This document shows positions 7,420 through 16,348 of a stretch of DNA of 64,000 nucleotides, piece after piece. The stretch comes from Fibrivirga algicola (GTDB lineage: Bacteria; Bacteroidota; Bacteroidia; Cytophagales; Spirosomataceae). The position numbers and the translations under genes are program-made. The stretch covers positions 124,001-188,000 of the forward strand of contig NZ_WAEL01000006.1 of the NCBI RefSeq assembly GCF_011742925.1, written 5' to 3'. Position 1 is the first letter of the stretch. Every line of letters starts with the position of its first letter. The notes beneath the pieces were generated by a model. That model saw nothing but the letters and a program-made list of their open reading frames with translations. It ran no database searches and had not been told where the DNA came from.

Positions 7420-10400
7420 TTAGCGTTTTAACAGGCGGGTAGAAAAACAAGTTGTTGCGGTAGACACCACCACGACATACAAGCCCGTAGGCAACGCCCG
7501 AAGGCCGAGCAATAGGCGGCCGGCCACGCTGGTGAACGGCTGTTCCAGCACGGTTAAGCCAGCTACTGACCGAATCTGCACAGTGCCCGAACCACCCGAC
7601 GGGCAATCGATGGTCAACAGATCGCTGGTGGGGTTGGGGTAGACCCGTACTTCGGCGGGCAGAGTAACCGCACTGACCAGCGGTGCCCGGTCGGTAATGA
7701 CATTCGACCAGTCAGAGTAAACGGCGTTCTGCACGGCCCTGACCCGGTAGAAGTAGGGAATGCTGGGTCGTAGCCCATTGTCGGTGAAGGCCGCCGTGTT
7801 TACGGCCAGTTCGGCAATACGTACCCAGTTGGTCTGATCGTTTTCCGCCCGCCATACTTCATAGCCTGTTTCATTAATAGCCACGTCGTTCCAGAGCAGA
7901 CTCAATTGCGTGAAAACGGGTGCTGTGGTGGCAAAACGCAGGTTGGTCGGCGTTGCCACGGTAGTTGGTACCACCGCCTGGGTCGTTCCCGAACCGGTTA
8001 ACCAGCCCGACGACCCCGCGCTATTTACGGCTCGAACGCGCACATAATAGGTGGTATTGGCCAACAAGCCAGTTAGTTGCGTGCTGCTCGCGCCCGCGCT
8101 CAGACGTACCTGGGTGAGCCCGGAGGTAAAGCTGGCGTTGGTGCTGTAGTCCAGTTCATAGGCGTCTTCATTCGTTGCATTATCGGTCCAGGCAAGTGCG
8201 AGCACGGATGGTGACAACGCCGTTACCCCCAGATTGGTAGGGGAAGCGGGCGGTTGGGGCGTGTTGGCCTGGGTGATGGCGGTGGTTTCAAGCCACTCAC
8301 CGTTACCGGCGCAGTTTTTGGCCCGTAGCCGGAACCAGTACTGAGTAGAAGCGGTCAGGCCCGTTACCGTTTCGGCGCGGCTGGTTTTGGCAAGGTCCCG
8401 TTTTGTACTGCTCGTGTAACTGCTGTTAGTGGCGTATTCCAGCTCGAAGGCGTCTTCCGTATTGGCCGCATAGGTCAGAACAAGATTAATCTGAATCTGG
8501 CTGGCAGCGGTAGCGGTGAAGCCGCTGGCTTTGACAGGAAGGGTCGGGTTGAGCGTGATCTTACCATCGATCCAGCCAGAACTACCGGCGTTGTTGGCGG
8601 CCGATACCCGTACGAAATATGTCCCACAGGGTTGCCGATTCGTGATCGTGAATGTACCTACACCCGCGCCGACACTGATCGAGGTGGGGTTGGCAAAGTC
8701 GGCTGTTTCGGCGTATTGAACAGCGAAGCGGTCTTCGTTAGATGAGGCGTCTGTCCAACCAACAGTAATCTGTTTCCCGTCCGATGACCCCGTCAGGTTG
8801 AGGTTGGTGGGGTCGTTGGGCTTCGTAACGGGGGGCGCAGCGGTTCGGGCATCGGCAGTTGCGGCGGGAGACGGACCTGCACTGTTGATTGCGTAAAGGC
8901 GGAAATAGTACGTGGTGCTGGCCAGCAGGTTTTGCACCGAGAAGGACGTCGCTGTTGCAGCTACTCCGGTTTCCGTTTTCAGATTCGTAAAAGCGGTATT
9001 GTCTGCATATTCCAGCTTGTAGCCCGTCAGGCTGCTGGCGGCATTCCAGCTTAAGTCGATCTGGCTCGAACTGGTGACTGTTGCCTTGAAATTGGCCGGA
9101 GCCGATGGAGACACTAGGGGCGGGGCCAATGTGGTAGCCGTAGCCGTATTCGAGTAAGCTGAAAACAGACTGGCGCGAACGGCGCGTACCCTATACCCGT
9201 AGCGTGTCGATGCAGACAGACCAGTATTGCGGAAGCTGGTGGCATTGGCAGCGGTTGTTCCGATGTTGATCCAGCCCGTTATGCCGTCAGGGGAGCGTTC
9301 TACCTCGAAGCCGGTTTCGTCGCTGTTATCTGTCCAGGTCAGCGCGATTTCGGAGTCAGAAACGGGATTGGCGGCCAGGTTGGTAGGCGCGGCGGGTGAT
9401 TGTGGTGCGTTGGGCTGGGTTTGGGCATCTCTCAGCACCCAGTCAGACGCCAATCCAGTGCCACTATTTGACGCCCGTAACCGAAAAAAATAGCGCGTGC
9501 TGGGCTGCAGGCTGCTGATGGTGACGGTACTACCCGCGATAGGGACGTTCTGACCACCCAGTCCGATGGTAAAGCCGTTGTTTAGGGCGTATTGCAACTC
9601 CAGTGCCGTAGCGTTGGCTCCCGCCGTGTTCCGGTAATCGACTTTAATGTCGGTGCTCGACAGTACCTGCAGCGAATACTCGGGCGCGGGCGGCACCGTC
9701 GGGATGCTAATCGTTTTTACCTCCGACAGTGCATTGCCGCTTACATTGGTTGCGTTGATGCGGTATGAATACGTCTTACCTTGCTGAATGGAGTTGTCGG
9801 AATAGGTAGTTCTGCCCGCGCTTAGCGTATTGATTTTCGCATAACCGCCCAACCCGTCGGCCCGTTGTACTTCAAAATCTGTGGCCCCACCGCCATCCGT
9901 CCACGACAGGTCAACCTGACTCACCGATACCAGCGTCAGTTGCAGGTTGTTTGGCGCGTTGGGCGCCGCCGGGGCCGTTGAGGCGCAGGCTTCGTTGGAA
10001 TAGTCGGAAGGCCCGCCTGCGCTGGTAGCTCTGACCCGGTAGCAATACGTCCGCCCCGCGAAGAGTTTCGTATCGATGAACGTACCTGCGCCATTGAACG
10101 AACCTGTTTTGCCAAAATCGGCAAAGGCTCCGTTGCCTTCTTTACGCTGAATCTCGTAGTCAATTTCGTTGCTCGAATTATCTTTCCAGGTAAGCGTAGC
10201 CGTTGTGCCGGAAATTGATACGGCCAGGGCGGTAGGGGCCGTCGGCGTCTGAATAGGCGTATTGATTTTAGCAGAAAGCGCACACGTCTGAGAAGCTTTA
10301 TTGACAGCACATACCTGATAATAATAGGTCGTATTAGGCTGCACGCCATTATCTGTAAACGTTTTGATGTTGGCTCCCACCCGGCCAGCCTCCGTCCAGG

Positions 10401-11418
10401 GCCCTGCCGAACTTGTCGGACTGCGGCTAATGATGAAATTTTCCTCGTTGTCTGAATTGTCGGCCCAGGTGACATCGACCTGCGTGGGCGATGTTGGCGT
10501 AGCCTGAACCCCTGTCGGCGCAAATGGAGGTCCCAGATCCGTTGCATCCTTTAATGTACTCGACCAGTCAGACCAGTAATCGGTTCCGCTGATGGTGTTT
10601 TTAGCACGTACCTGCAGGTAGTAGGTCGTGTTGTCGTTCAGGCTCGGATACGTATAGGTTGTCTGAAGAAAGCTGATATCCTGGGTAACAACCCCCCTCG
10701 TGAAGTCCGCTACGTCGGCCCGCCGCGCCTGGTAACCCTCAACCCCACTGACGGCGTTCCACTTCACGCCGATGCTGTTTGTATTCTTACCGGTAACAGC
10801 AAAGCCCGTTGGGGAGGCTGGTTTAGGGTCCTGGGTTGTGGCCTTGATCTGCACCCAGTCAGACTCCTGCGCGCCGTTGAACGTTGTTCGTTTCAGCCGG
10901 AAATAATAGCCCGTGTTGGGGGTCAGGCCATCGGCAAAACCGGTTTGCTGAGTTGTGAAATTTTTGGTCGTGGCCGCGCTGAAATCGGCGTTTTTGCTGT
11001 ACTCAAGCTGGGTCGGTGTGCCGCCGCTATTCCAGACCAGATCAATCCTGATGGGCGTAATGGTGGTCGTACCAAATCCCGTGGGCGGATTCGAGAGCGT
11101 TGTGGCTTTATTGAAAACAGTGCCGGAGTTTCTTGTGCCCAGCGCTGAGTATATCCGGTAATAGTAAACGGTGTTGGCAGTAAGTCCTTTGTCTGCATAC
11201 GACCGGTCGGTAATGGCCAGATTGGTCAAGACTTTGTAGACGGTGCCATCGGTCGATTTCTCGATCACAAACTTGTCGATGCCTTTTCCATCGTGGGTCC
11301 AGCTGAGTTTTATTTCCGTGTTCGAGACCGCGTCGAGCGTAAAGCCAGTCGGGGCAATCTGTGCGGTAGCAGCTGTAGTAACCAGCAGCAACAGGAATAA
11401 GACATTAAGCGATTTCAT
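7420..11418 (-). CDS. Secreted protein with 13 fibronectin type III repeats and a T9SS sorting domain
   Basis: The 1332-residue product starts at ATG 11418, giving the signal peptide MKSLNVLFLLLLVTTAATAQ; an upstream in-frame ATG would add 15 polar residues. I count 13 fibronectin type III domains of about 90-100 residues, each beginning with a pattern like APTGF or SPTNL, then L.W.D....E, and ending Y.(V/L)RA.N. The last 75 residues (VRVYPNPTSDLLTI ... GLYVVVV ... RLLKR) are a type A T9SS C-terminal sorting domain. The protein is thus exported by Sec, then across the outer membrane by type IX secretion, and likely attached to the surface. Tandem FN3 domains usually act as spacers or adhesion modules. 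No catalytic domain is visible. It is the first gene of a two-gene operon with a lipoprotein. Confidence 0.92.
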   Translation of the reverse strand: MKSLNVLFLLLLVTTAATAQIAPTGFTLDAVSNTEIKLSWTHDGKGIDKFVIEKSTDGTVYKVLTNLAITDRSYADKGLTANTVYYYRIYSALGTRNSGTVFNKATTLSNPPTGFGTTTITPIRIDLVWNSGGTPTQLEYSKNADFSAATTKNFTTQQTGFADGLTPNTGYYFRLKRTTFNGAQESDWVQIKATTQDPKPASPTGFAVTGKNTNSIGVKWNAVSGVEGYQARRADVADFTRGVVTQDISFLQTTYTYPSLNDNTTYYLQVRAKNTISGTDYWSDWSSTLKDATDLGPPFAPTGVQATPTSPTQVDVTWADNSDNEENFIISRSPTSSAGPWTEAGRVGANIKTFTDNGVQPNTTYYYQVCAVNKASQTCALSAKINTPIQTPTAPTALAVSISGTTATLTWKDNSSNEIDYEIQRKEGNGAFADFGKTGSFNGAGTFIDTKLFAGRTYCYRVRATSAGGPSDYSNEACASTAPAAPNAPNNLQLTLVSVSQVDLSWTDGGGATDFEVQRADGLGGYAKINTLSAGRTTYSDNSIQQGKTYSYRINATNVSGNALSEVKTISIPTVPPAPEYSLQVLSSTDIKVDYRNTAGANATALELQYALNNGFTIGLGGQNVPIAGSTVTISSLQPSTRYFFRLRASNSGTGLASDWVLRDAQTQPNAPQSPAAPTNLAANPVSDSEIALTWTDNSDETGFEVERSPDGITGWINIGTTAANATSFRNTGLSASTRYGYRVRAVRASLFSAYSNTATATTLAPPLVSPSAPANFKATVTSSSQIDLSWNAASSLTGYKLEYADNTAFTNLKTETGVAATATSFSVQNLLASTTYYFRLYAINSAGPSPAATADARTAAPPVTKPNDPTNLNLTGSSDGKQITVGWTDASSNEDRFAVQYAETADFANPTSISVGAGVGTFTITNRQPCGTYFVRVSAANNAGSSGWIDGKITLNPTLPVKASGFTATAASQIQINLVLTYAANTEDAFELEYATNSSYTSSTKRDLAKTSRAETVTGLTASTQYWFRLRAKNCAGNGEWLETTAITQANTPQPPASPTNLGVTALSPSVLALAWTDNATNEDAYELDYSTNASFTSGLTQVRLSAGASSTQLTGLLANTTYYVRVRAVNSAGSSGWLTGSGTTQAVVPTTVATPTNLRFATTAPVFTQLSLLWNDVAINETGYEVWRAENDQTNWVRIAELAVNTAAFTDNGLRPSIPYFYRVRAVQNAVYSDWSNVITDRAPLVSAVTLPAEVRVYPNPTSDLLTIDCPSGGSGTVQIRSVAGLTVLEQPFTSVAGRLLLGLRALPTGLYVVVVSTATTCFSTRLLKR

Positions 11419-11529
11419 GAGAAACCGGCGCTGTGAGAAGCGTAGGCAGTAAAGTGTAGGCATAGTAATGGCTAATAGACTTATTTAAGCCGTTGATAAT
11501 CAATAATAAATGGGTTTTGATGCGCTGTT

Positions 11530-12375
11530 CTATCGACAGCTTTGATTCGTGGTTAGAAAGTAGCGTCGACCCTGTAGGTGAATTTCGCCCTGTTCACCGG
11601 GCGACAATCCGTACACACTTGGCTGGCCATTATGTGGCCTTAATTCCAGATAGACCACATTGCCTTCCAGACCAACCCGCCACGTTCCGCTTCCACCATC
11701 GCGGGTATAAGCACTAAAGTCGCCGCCACCACCGTAGCTGCTATAGCTAGTGTCGTCGCTATATATGTAGGTACCGTTGCTACACAGGTCGTAGAACCAC
11801 TTCTGGGCCAAGCCATTCCCCGTTTTCATGAACAGCAACCGCCGCCCACGTAGCAGACCATCTAGTTGGGCGGCGATACCCGACGTGAGCCGTTTAGCGG
11901 AGGGCGCGGTGGCTGCTCGCTGCTGACTGGGTACGTTGGTGCGTGCCTGTGGTGCGGCGGCTCTGCCACCTGCGCCGAGGCGAAACAACGTACCCGTCAT
12001 GATGGGTGTGTTGTTAAGGCCCACTGCAAACGCCAACTGCGCCCCGTTGAGCTGCGCCTCGAATTGAAACACAGCCCCGTCTTTAGGATACGTGGCCGTA
12101 CCTGCCGCCTGCCCGCCTTGCGTCATACCCTGCAACACATACAAGTCCTTCACACCTTGCGATTCCATAATGACGCTACCTGTCAACTGCGTACCCTCAA
12201 CCCTGAACGTGACCGTAGCCGGGTACATCAGGGACTGATTTTGCGCAGACGCGAGTGTTCCCTGCCACGACGTACCGCCCAGCGACTGGGCTAAGCTGGT
12301 GACTGATACGAACAGAAAAAAGAATATCAAACTGTTGGTTTTCAGGTGTTTGATTGGTATGTAGTTCCGCTCCAT
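11530..12375 (-). CDS. Secreted protein of unknown function
   Basis: The 281-residue product has an N-terminal hydrophobic stretch ending LFVSVTSLAQS, consistent with a signal peptide. Two parts are visible: a beta-rich region with the opening GGTSWQGTL (about residues 33-130) that resembles small barrel domains of Bacteroidota secreted proteins, and a C-terminal part (about 165-281) containing LFMKTGNGLAQKWFYDLCSNGTYIY and a Tyr/Ser/Gly-rich turn. The latter resembles the ends of proteins that report on small lipocalin-like folds. No catalytic motif is evident, so I give no function. It is followed on the same strand by the FN3 operon (66-111 bp away) and preceded by a small membrane protein gene. 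Confidence 0.7.
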   Translation of the reverse strand: MERNYIPIKHLKTNSLIFFFLFVSVTSLAQSLGGTSWQGTLASAQNQSLMYPATVTFRVEGTQLTGSVIMESQGVKDLYVLQGMTQGGQAAGTATYPKDGAVFQFEAQLNGAQLAFAVGLNNTPIMTGTLFRLGAGGRAAAPQARTNVPSQQRAATAPSAKRLTSGIAAQLDGLLRGRRLLFMKTGNGLAQKWFYDLCSNGTYIYSDDTSYSSYGGGGDFSAYTRDGGSGTWRVGLEGNVVYLELRPHNGQPSVYGLSPGEQGEIHLQGRRYFLTTNQSCR

Positions 12376-12428
12376 GATTTAGGTTGTTTTAAGCCAACAT
12401 GAGTCTCCACATGTGTACCTAGGCATCA

Positions 12429-12827
12429 TTAATTGGCGACGGCCTCCCTCGCGGCCTGCTGATAGTAATACAAAAAGCCAAGCCCCAGCACCAGGCGAAA
12501 CAGAGTATCAACTACGAAAAATGTGCTGAAGGGTACGTGCAGTACCAGTACGTGATACATACCCAGCACCACCCCCGCCAGCACCTCACAGGCCTGTGCC
12601 AGTAGCAGCGTGCGCAGTGGAAACGAGTTGGGTTGGTGGCGGTTCAGCAGTGACATCAGCGACAACGCACCAACGTTGGCCCCCAGAAATTGCATGAGGG
12701 CGATATGGTCAACGTCGACTTTCGGGACACCATAGTTCATAAGACTACTTTCGGTTAGAAAGAGCATGGTCATGGCCAGAAGAGCCCCGTATATACCAGC
12801 GAATAAGAGAAAGTGAGCGCGTTTCAT
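12429..12827 (-). CDS. Small four-helix membrane protein, unknown function
   Basis: This 132-residue protein has four predicted transmembrane helices at about residues 5-25, 42-60, 70-95 and 100-122 and a short cytosolic tail. It resembles many small unannotated inner-membrane proteins of Bacteroidota; I do not recognise a family motif. It is 53 bp upstream of the secreted protein gene on the same strand and may share its transcript. Confidence 0.65.
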   Translation of the reverse strand: MKRAHFLLFAGIYGALLAMTMLFLTESSLMNYGVPKVDVDHIALMQFLGANVGALSLMSLLNRHQPNSFPLRTLLLAQACEVLAGVVLGMYHVLVLHVPFSTFFVVDTLFRLVLGLGFLYYYQQAAREAVAN

Positions 12828-12930
12828 GTAGCAGATGATTAGTAAAGGGTAGGGTGTTTTTGTAAGCCAATCGACTATATCAAAGGTCCATGTATTCGAG
12901 CTGGCCTGTACCCGCCAAATGTGGTGGTCA

Positions 12931-13173
12931 TCATTGGATCAGCCCCTGCCGCATCGCTTCCTTTACCAGGCCTGCTACCGAACGTACCCCCGCTTTCCGG
13001 AAGAGGTTGCGCCGGTGTGTTTCCACCGTTGGTACAGACAGCCCAAGAAGATCAGCGATCTGGGCGGTGGTAAGCTCGGTGGCGATCAGCGTTAAGACCT
13101 GTCGTTGGCGACTGGAGAGAACCATTAGCGACGTTGAGCAGGCGCGGAAAGTCAGCGGCGCATACCTGATCAA
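12931..13173 (-). CDS. HTH-only LuxR/NarL-type regulator
   Basis: The protein has 80 residues (or 64 if ATG 13125 is used) and consists almost only of a GerE/LuxR helix-turn-helix: LSSRQRQVLTLIATELTTAQIADLLGLS followed by VPTVETHRRNLFRKAGVRSVAGLV. The same domain, with the same VPTVETHRR core and a similar GLV-K-AM end, occurs at the C-terminus of the response regulator 2 kb away, so the two are paralogues. There is no receiver domain, and no receiver-like sequence upstream. It may be a free DNA-binding protein like GerE or a deletion remnant. It is divergent from the histidine kinase gene across a 109-bp gap that contains two palindromes. Confidence 0.7.
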   Translation of the reverse strand: MIRYAPLTFRACSTSLMVLSSRQRQVLTLIATELTTAQIADLLGLSVPTVETHRRNLFRKAGVRSVAGLVKEAMRQGLIQ

Positions 13174-13200
13174 AAGTGGCTGTTTGCGATTGGTTCAGGG

Positions 13201-13241
13201 CTCATGGTTTACCATGAGATTGCATCATGATTTACCATGAT
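13201..13241. promoter_or_regulatory. Two tandem 18-bp palindromes, candidate operator
   Basis: CTCATGGTTTACCATGAG at 13201-13218 is a perfect palindrome with a 4-bp spacer; ATCATGATTTACCATGAT at 13224-13241 is the same pattern with one imperfect pair. The centres are 23 bp apart, about two helical turns, which suits side-by-side dimers on one DNA face. They lie between the divergent HTH-only gene (starts 13173) and the histidine kinase gene (starts 13283). A regulator of this locus is the obvious candidate ligand. Confidence 0.65.
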
Positions 13242-13282
13242 TTTTCAAAAACAGATAGCTTGCACCTCCTACCAATCAACTT

Positions 13283-15109
13283 ATGCGACCGCTTTCTTCG
13301 CTGATATTCATCTTGTTGCTGGCTACAAGTGGCTGGGCACATCCAACAGATTCTCTAATCAACCCGACCATCCGGCGCATACAGAAACTGGAGCTACAAC
13401 CCGCCAGCCGAAATCGGGATACCACAACAGCCGTATTGCTTGATAGCTGCGCCCGATTCTGGATCGGGCGTGGCCAACCGACAAAAGCGCTGGAGGCCTT
13501 GCGTCGGTACGAAGCAATTTCCGCACACTATGAATGGCCCTACGGTGAGGCTTTGCTATTGTATCGGAAAGGGCATTATGAAGTATTGCTGGGTAACAGC
13601 ACCAAAGCCAAAGCGTATTTCCTTGAGGCCATACCCCGCCTGAAGCGAATAGGTCAGGTACATATCATGTTACTGGCCTACGTGCAGATGAGCACAAGTG
13701 ACATTGATCGCGACTGGTCAGATACCACCGGCATCCGTACCGTTATCCGTTATTTGCAGGAAGGGGTCGCTATCTCATTGAAAACGCCTAATCGGCAGTC
13801 TTATTCGGCATTGACCTTTCGCCTTGGCCGAGCCTATATGCAACTTCAGAACTACACAGAGGCCTTGTATTATCTGAACGAGTCGTGGCACGAAAGTCAG
13901 CGAAAGGGACCTGTCAAAATGCCCTTTTTTAACTGTTTGCACTATGCCGTTTGCTACACCCACCTCAACGACGAAAACCGCCGCCAACCTGTTTGGGAGC
14001 AATGTCAGCAATTTTTACCTACCCTAAATGTGCGGGAAAACTATGCTTATTATTGGTTCAGTGCGGATATGCATCGCTACAAAAAAAAATATGCCCTGAT
14101 GGTAGCCGATGCACAGCAATTAGTGCACTATGCCCGGCTGCTCCAGTCGCCGACGAAGCGCCTGCAGGCCCACCGTATTTTGTTCGATGCCTACAAGCAG
14201 CTGAACAAGCCCGCCCTGGCGCTGGCCGAACTTGAAACTGTTAAACAGCTCGAAGACAGTACGCTACAACAGCGGTCGAATGTGAAGCTGGCCGAGCTTC
14301 AGCTTAAATTCGATGTGAAGCAGAAGCAGGTCGAAGTAGACCGACTAACGATTGATAACCAGCAAAGCCAGACCCGGTTGCTGGTTGGCGGTATGCTGAT
14401 GCTGATCCTCCTGATGGGCCTTATCGCCTACAACAACCGCCAGCTACGTCAGAAAAACCGAGCCATTAGCGTGGCGCATTTGCAGGGGCAAGCACTTGAG
14501 CGTCAGCGTGTGGCCGCCGATCTGCACGACAATCTGGGTACGACCCTCGCTGCGCTGCAATGGAGTCTCGACGCGACGGATAAATCGAAGATGACCGCCG
14601 CCGAACGGGCTGTGTACGCTACTATTCGTGAGCAGGTAAGTCTGGCTTACCGGGATGTTCGCCTGTTGTCGCATAATCTGCTACCCACTGAACTTGCTAA
14701 GCAGGGACTAGTGGTTGCGCTACAACGATTGGTAGACAAGATGAACCGTAACACGGCTGTTCGCTTCACCCTTATCGGAGCAGAGCAGCTTTCTTCCTTG
14801 GATGAACAGACTGAGTTCGAGTTGTATAGTATCTGTCTGGAATTACTGAACAACGTCATTAAACACGCGCAGGCCACGGAAGCCACAATTGATTTACGAC
14901 TTACGGCAGGTACGTTGTTGATGACAGTCCATGACAACGGGAAAGGGGGAGCTACGCAGACAGCAAGCGGACGGGGTTTACAAAATATAGCCGACCGAGT
15001 GGCATCGCTCACGGGTACGTTGTTTTCTGAACGGGGGCCAGGTGGCGGTATGCACCATCAGATTCGGGTGCCAGTCAGGCTACCAGTCCGTGCTTCATCG
15101 CAAATTTGA
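13283..15109 (+). CDS. TPR-containing histidine kinase, NarX/DesK type (HisKA_3)
   Basis: The 608-residue protein has a signal peptide (MRPLSSLIFILLLATSGWA), a periplasmic region of about 340 residues built of helical TPR-like repeats, one transmembrane helix at about residues 365-384, then a HisKA_3 dimerisation domain with RQRVAADLHDNLGTTL (phospho-accepting His near 415) and a HATPase_c domain with N-box ELLNNVIKHA and G-boxes HDNGKGG and GRGLQNIADR. This architecture is common in Bacteroidota kinases that pair with NarL-type regulators. The likely partner is the response regulator encoded convergently next door; the two coding regions overlap by 35 bp at their 3' ends. The divergent promoter carries tandem palindromes. 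The signal sensed is unknown. Confidence 0.9.
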   Translation: MRPLSSLIFILLLATSGWAHPTDSLINPTIRRIQKLELQPASRNRDTTTAVLLDSCARFWIGRGQPTKALEALRRYEAISAHYEWPYGEALLLYRKGHYEVLLGNSTKAKAYFLEAIPRLKRIGQVHIMLLAYVQMSTSDIDRDWSDTTGIRTVIRYLQEGVAISLKTPNRQSYSALTFRLGRAYMQLQNYTEALYYLNESWHESQRKGPVKMPFFNCLHYAVCYTHLNDENRRQPVWEQCQQFLPTLNVRENYAYYWFSADMHRYKKKYALMVADAQQLVHYARLLQSPTKRLQAHRILFDAYKQLNKPALALAELETVKQLEDSTLQQRSNVKLAELQLKFDVKQKQVEVDRLTIDNQQSQTRLLVGGMLMLILLMGLIAYNNRQLRQKNRAISVAHLQGQALERQRVAADLHDNLGTTLAALQWSLDATDKSKMTAAERAVYATIREQVSLAYRDVRLLSHNLLPTELAKQGLVVALQRLVDKMNRNTAVRFTLIGAEQLSSLDEQTEFELYSICLELLNNVIKHAQATEATIDLRLTAGTLLMTVHDNGKGGATQTASGRGLQNIADRVASLTGTLFSERGPGGGMHHQIRVPVRLPVRASSQI

Positions 15110-15719
15110 CCATGCCCACTACGCTTTTCACACCTAGTTTCCGCATCAGGTGGCGGCGGTGCGTTTCTACGGTCGGTACGCTGATGAACAGCCGTTCGGC
15201 GATCTGATGGGTAGGGTGTTCATTGGCAATTAGCCTCAAAACATCTATTTCCCGCTCTGTCAGTATCGAAAGTGGGGCATGCACAACGTCTGTATCTGCC
15301 TGCAAGTGCGTTAGCTGATCAATAATTTCGGGGCTGAAATAACGCTGTCCGCGCATGATGAGGGTGATGGCTTTTTCGAGTTCATTGCGCCCCGCCCGTT
15401 TCAGAACGTACCCGGCGCAGCCAACCCGCACCGCCTCGCGTATGGTGGCGGCATCATCGGCCATAGTCACTAACAGCACGCGCACATGACAATGATGTTG
15501 CCTGATTTGTAATGTCAGATCAATACCCGATAGATGGGGCATATGCAAATCGCACACGATAAGGTCAACCGCCAGTTTGGTGAGTAGGTCGGACACTTGT
15601 CGACTGTCGTTTGACGTGCCGACTACCTCAACGTCGGGAATGGAATTAAACAGTAATTGAAGACTATCTAGAATCAGTTGATGATCATCGACAAGCAATA
15701 GACGTGCGGGGCTATTCAT
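15075..15719 (-). CDS. NarL/FixJ-family response regulator
   Basis: The 214-residue protein has a receiver domain with acidic pocket DD (11-12), phospho-acceptor Asp57 in VCDLHMPHLSG and the conserved Lys in YVLKRAG (near 107), followed by a LuxR-type HTH (LTEREIDVLRLIANEH ... VPTVETHRRHLMRKLGVKSV). It is the probable partner of the adjacent TPR histidine kinase. The arrangement is odd: kinase and regulator converge and overlap by 35 bp, instead of forming an operon. Its HTH is closely similar to the HTH-only protein on the other side of the kinase gene. Confidence 0.92.
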   Translation of the reverse strand: MNSPARLLLVDDHQLILDSLQLLFNSIPDVEVVGTSNDSRQVSDLLTKLAVDLIVCDLHMPHLSGIDLTLQIRQHHCHVRVLLVTMADDAATIREAVRVGCAGYVLKRAGRNELEKAITLIMRGQRYFSPEIIDQLTHLQADTDVVHAPLSILTEREIDVLRLIANEHPTHQIAERLFISVPTVETHRRHLMRKLGVKSVVGMVKFAMKHGLVA

Positions 15720-15894
15720 GGCTGAAGAACGTACAAACAGTAAAGCTAAAGGCTTATTTAGTAGCTAATTTACTACAAAGTAAGTATGATTTAGCCCTAC
15801 TGTGTAACCGCTGTTCAAACGGCCTTTGACCAACGTTTTCCTGCCCCGACGATTCTGCTCTGAAAGGGAGCGATACGGGTATAGTGGGATTGGC

Positions 15895-16335
15895 CTACGC
15901 TCCCAATTGCCGGGCAAAACTAGCCGCGTCCCAGTTGATGGTCAGGCTCTGAATCTGGTCGGTATCGTTGAAACGGAAAACAAATACGTGGTCGGAGTCA
16001 AAGCGAAACCCTTTACTGGGAATGCCCAGAAACTCGCTGGCCTGTGTACCACTAATGGTCACGTTGGCGATCACGGTATTGCCTTCGGCTATCAGGCTAT
16101 CGACGGTGTTGCTGAGGTTGGGAAAGCTCCGGATAAGTGAATCCCAAACAGATTTACCAAATTCCCAGAACGTACCTAGTCCACCGTCGCCCAAGGGTAA
16201 AAAATGTACTGTCGCGTCGGGTGCCGCCAAGCCAATCATTCGGGCAGTATCTAGGTCGTCGTAGGCGGTGAAAAAAGCCAGGCATGCGCCTTTGCGGACG
16301 CTCTCTAAAACTGATTCGTGTTGTATGGTTTGCAT
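15895..16335 (-). CDS. SnoaL/NTF2-like fold protein
   Basis: This 146-residue protein matches the SnoaL-like (polyketide cyclase-like) branch of the NTF2 superfamily: an N-terminal helix pair with DLDTARMIGLAAPDATVHF, then a curved sheet with VIANVTISGTQ and a final strand FRFNDTDQIQSLTINWD. These are small cone-shaped cytosolic proteins, some isomerases or hydrolases, many with no known substrate. No catalytic assignment is possible. It is followed closely by (13 bp upstream on the minus strand) the DinB-like gene, so a small operon with the DinB-like and AraC-type genes is likely. Confidence 0.75.
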   Translation of the reverse strand: MQTIQHESVLESVRKGACLAFFTAYDDLDTARMIGLAAPDATVHFLPLGDGGLGTFWEFGKSVWDSLIRSFPNLSNTVDSLIAEGNTVIANVTISGTQASEFLGIPSKGFRFDSDHVFVFRFNDTDQIQSLTINWDAASFARQLGA

Positions 16336-16348
16336 GGGCGTGGTGCAT

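Noticed and set aside
9936-10547. Long minus-strand frame inside the FN3 gene
   Set aside because: It is in another frame of the same strand within a strongly supported gene; Arg/Pro-rich composition is typical of an alternate-frame artefact.
13443-14235. Several short frames overlapping the histidine kinase gene
   Set aside because: All lie inside the supported kinase gene in other frames and show no domain.
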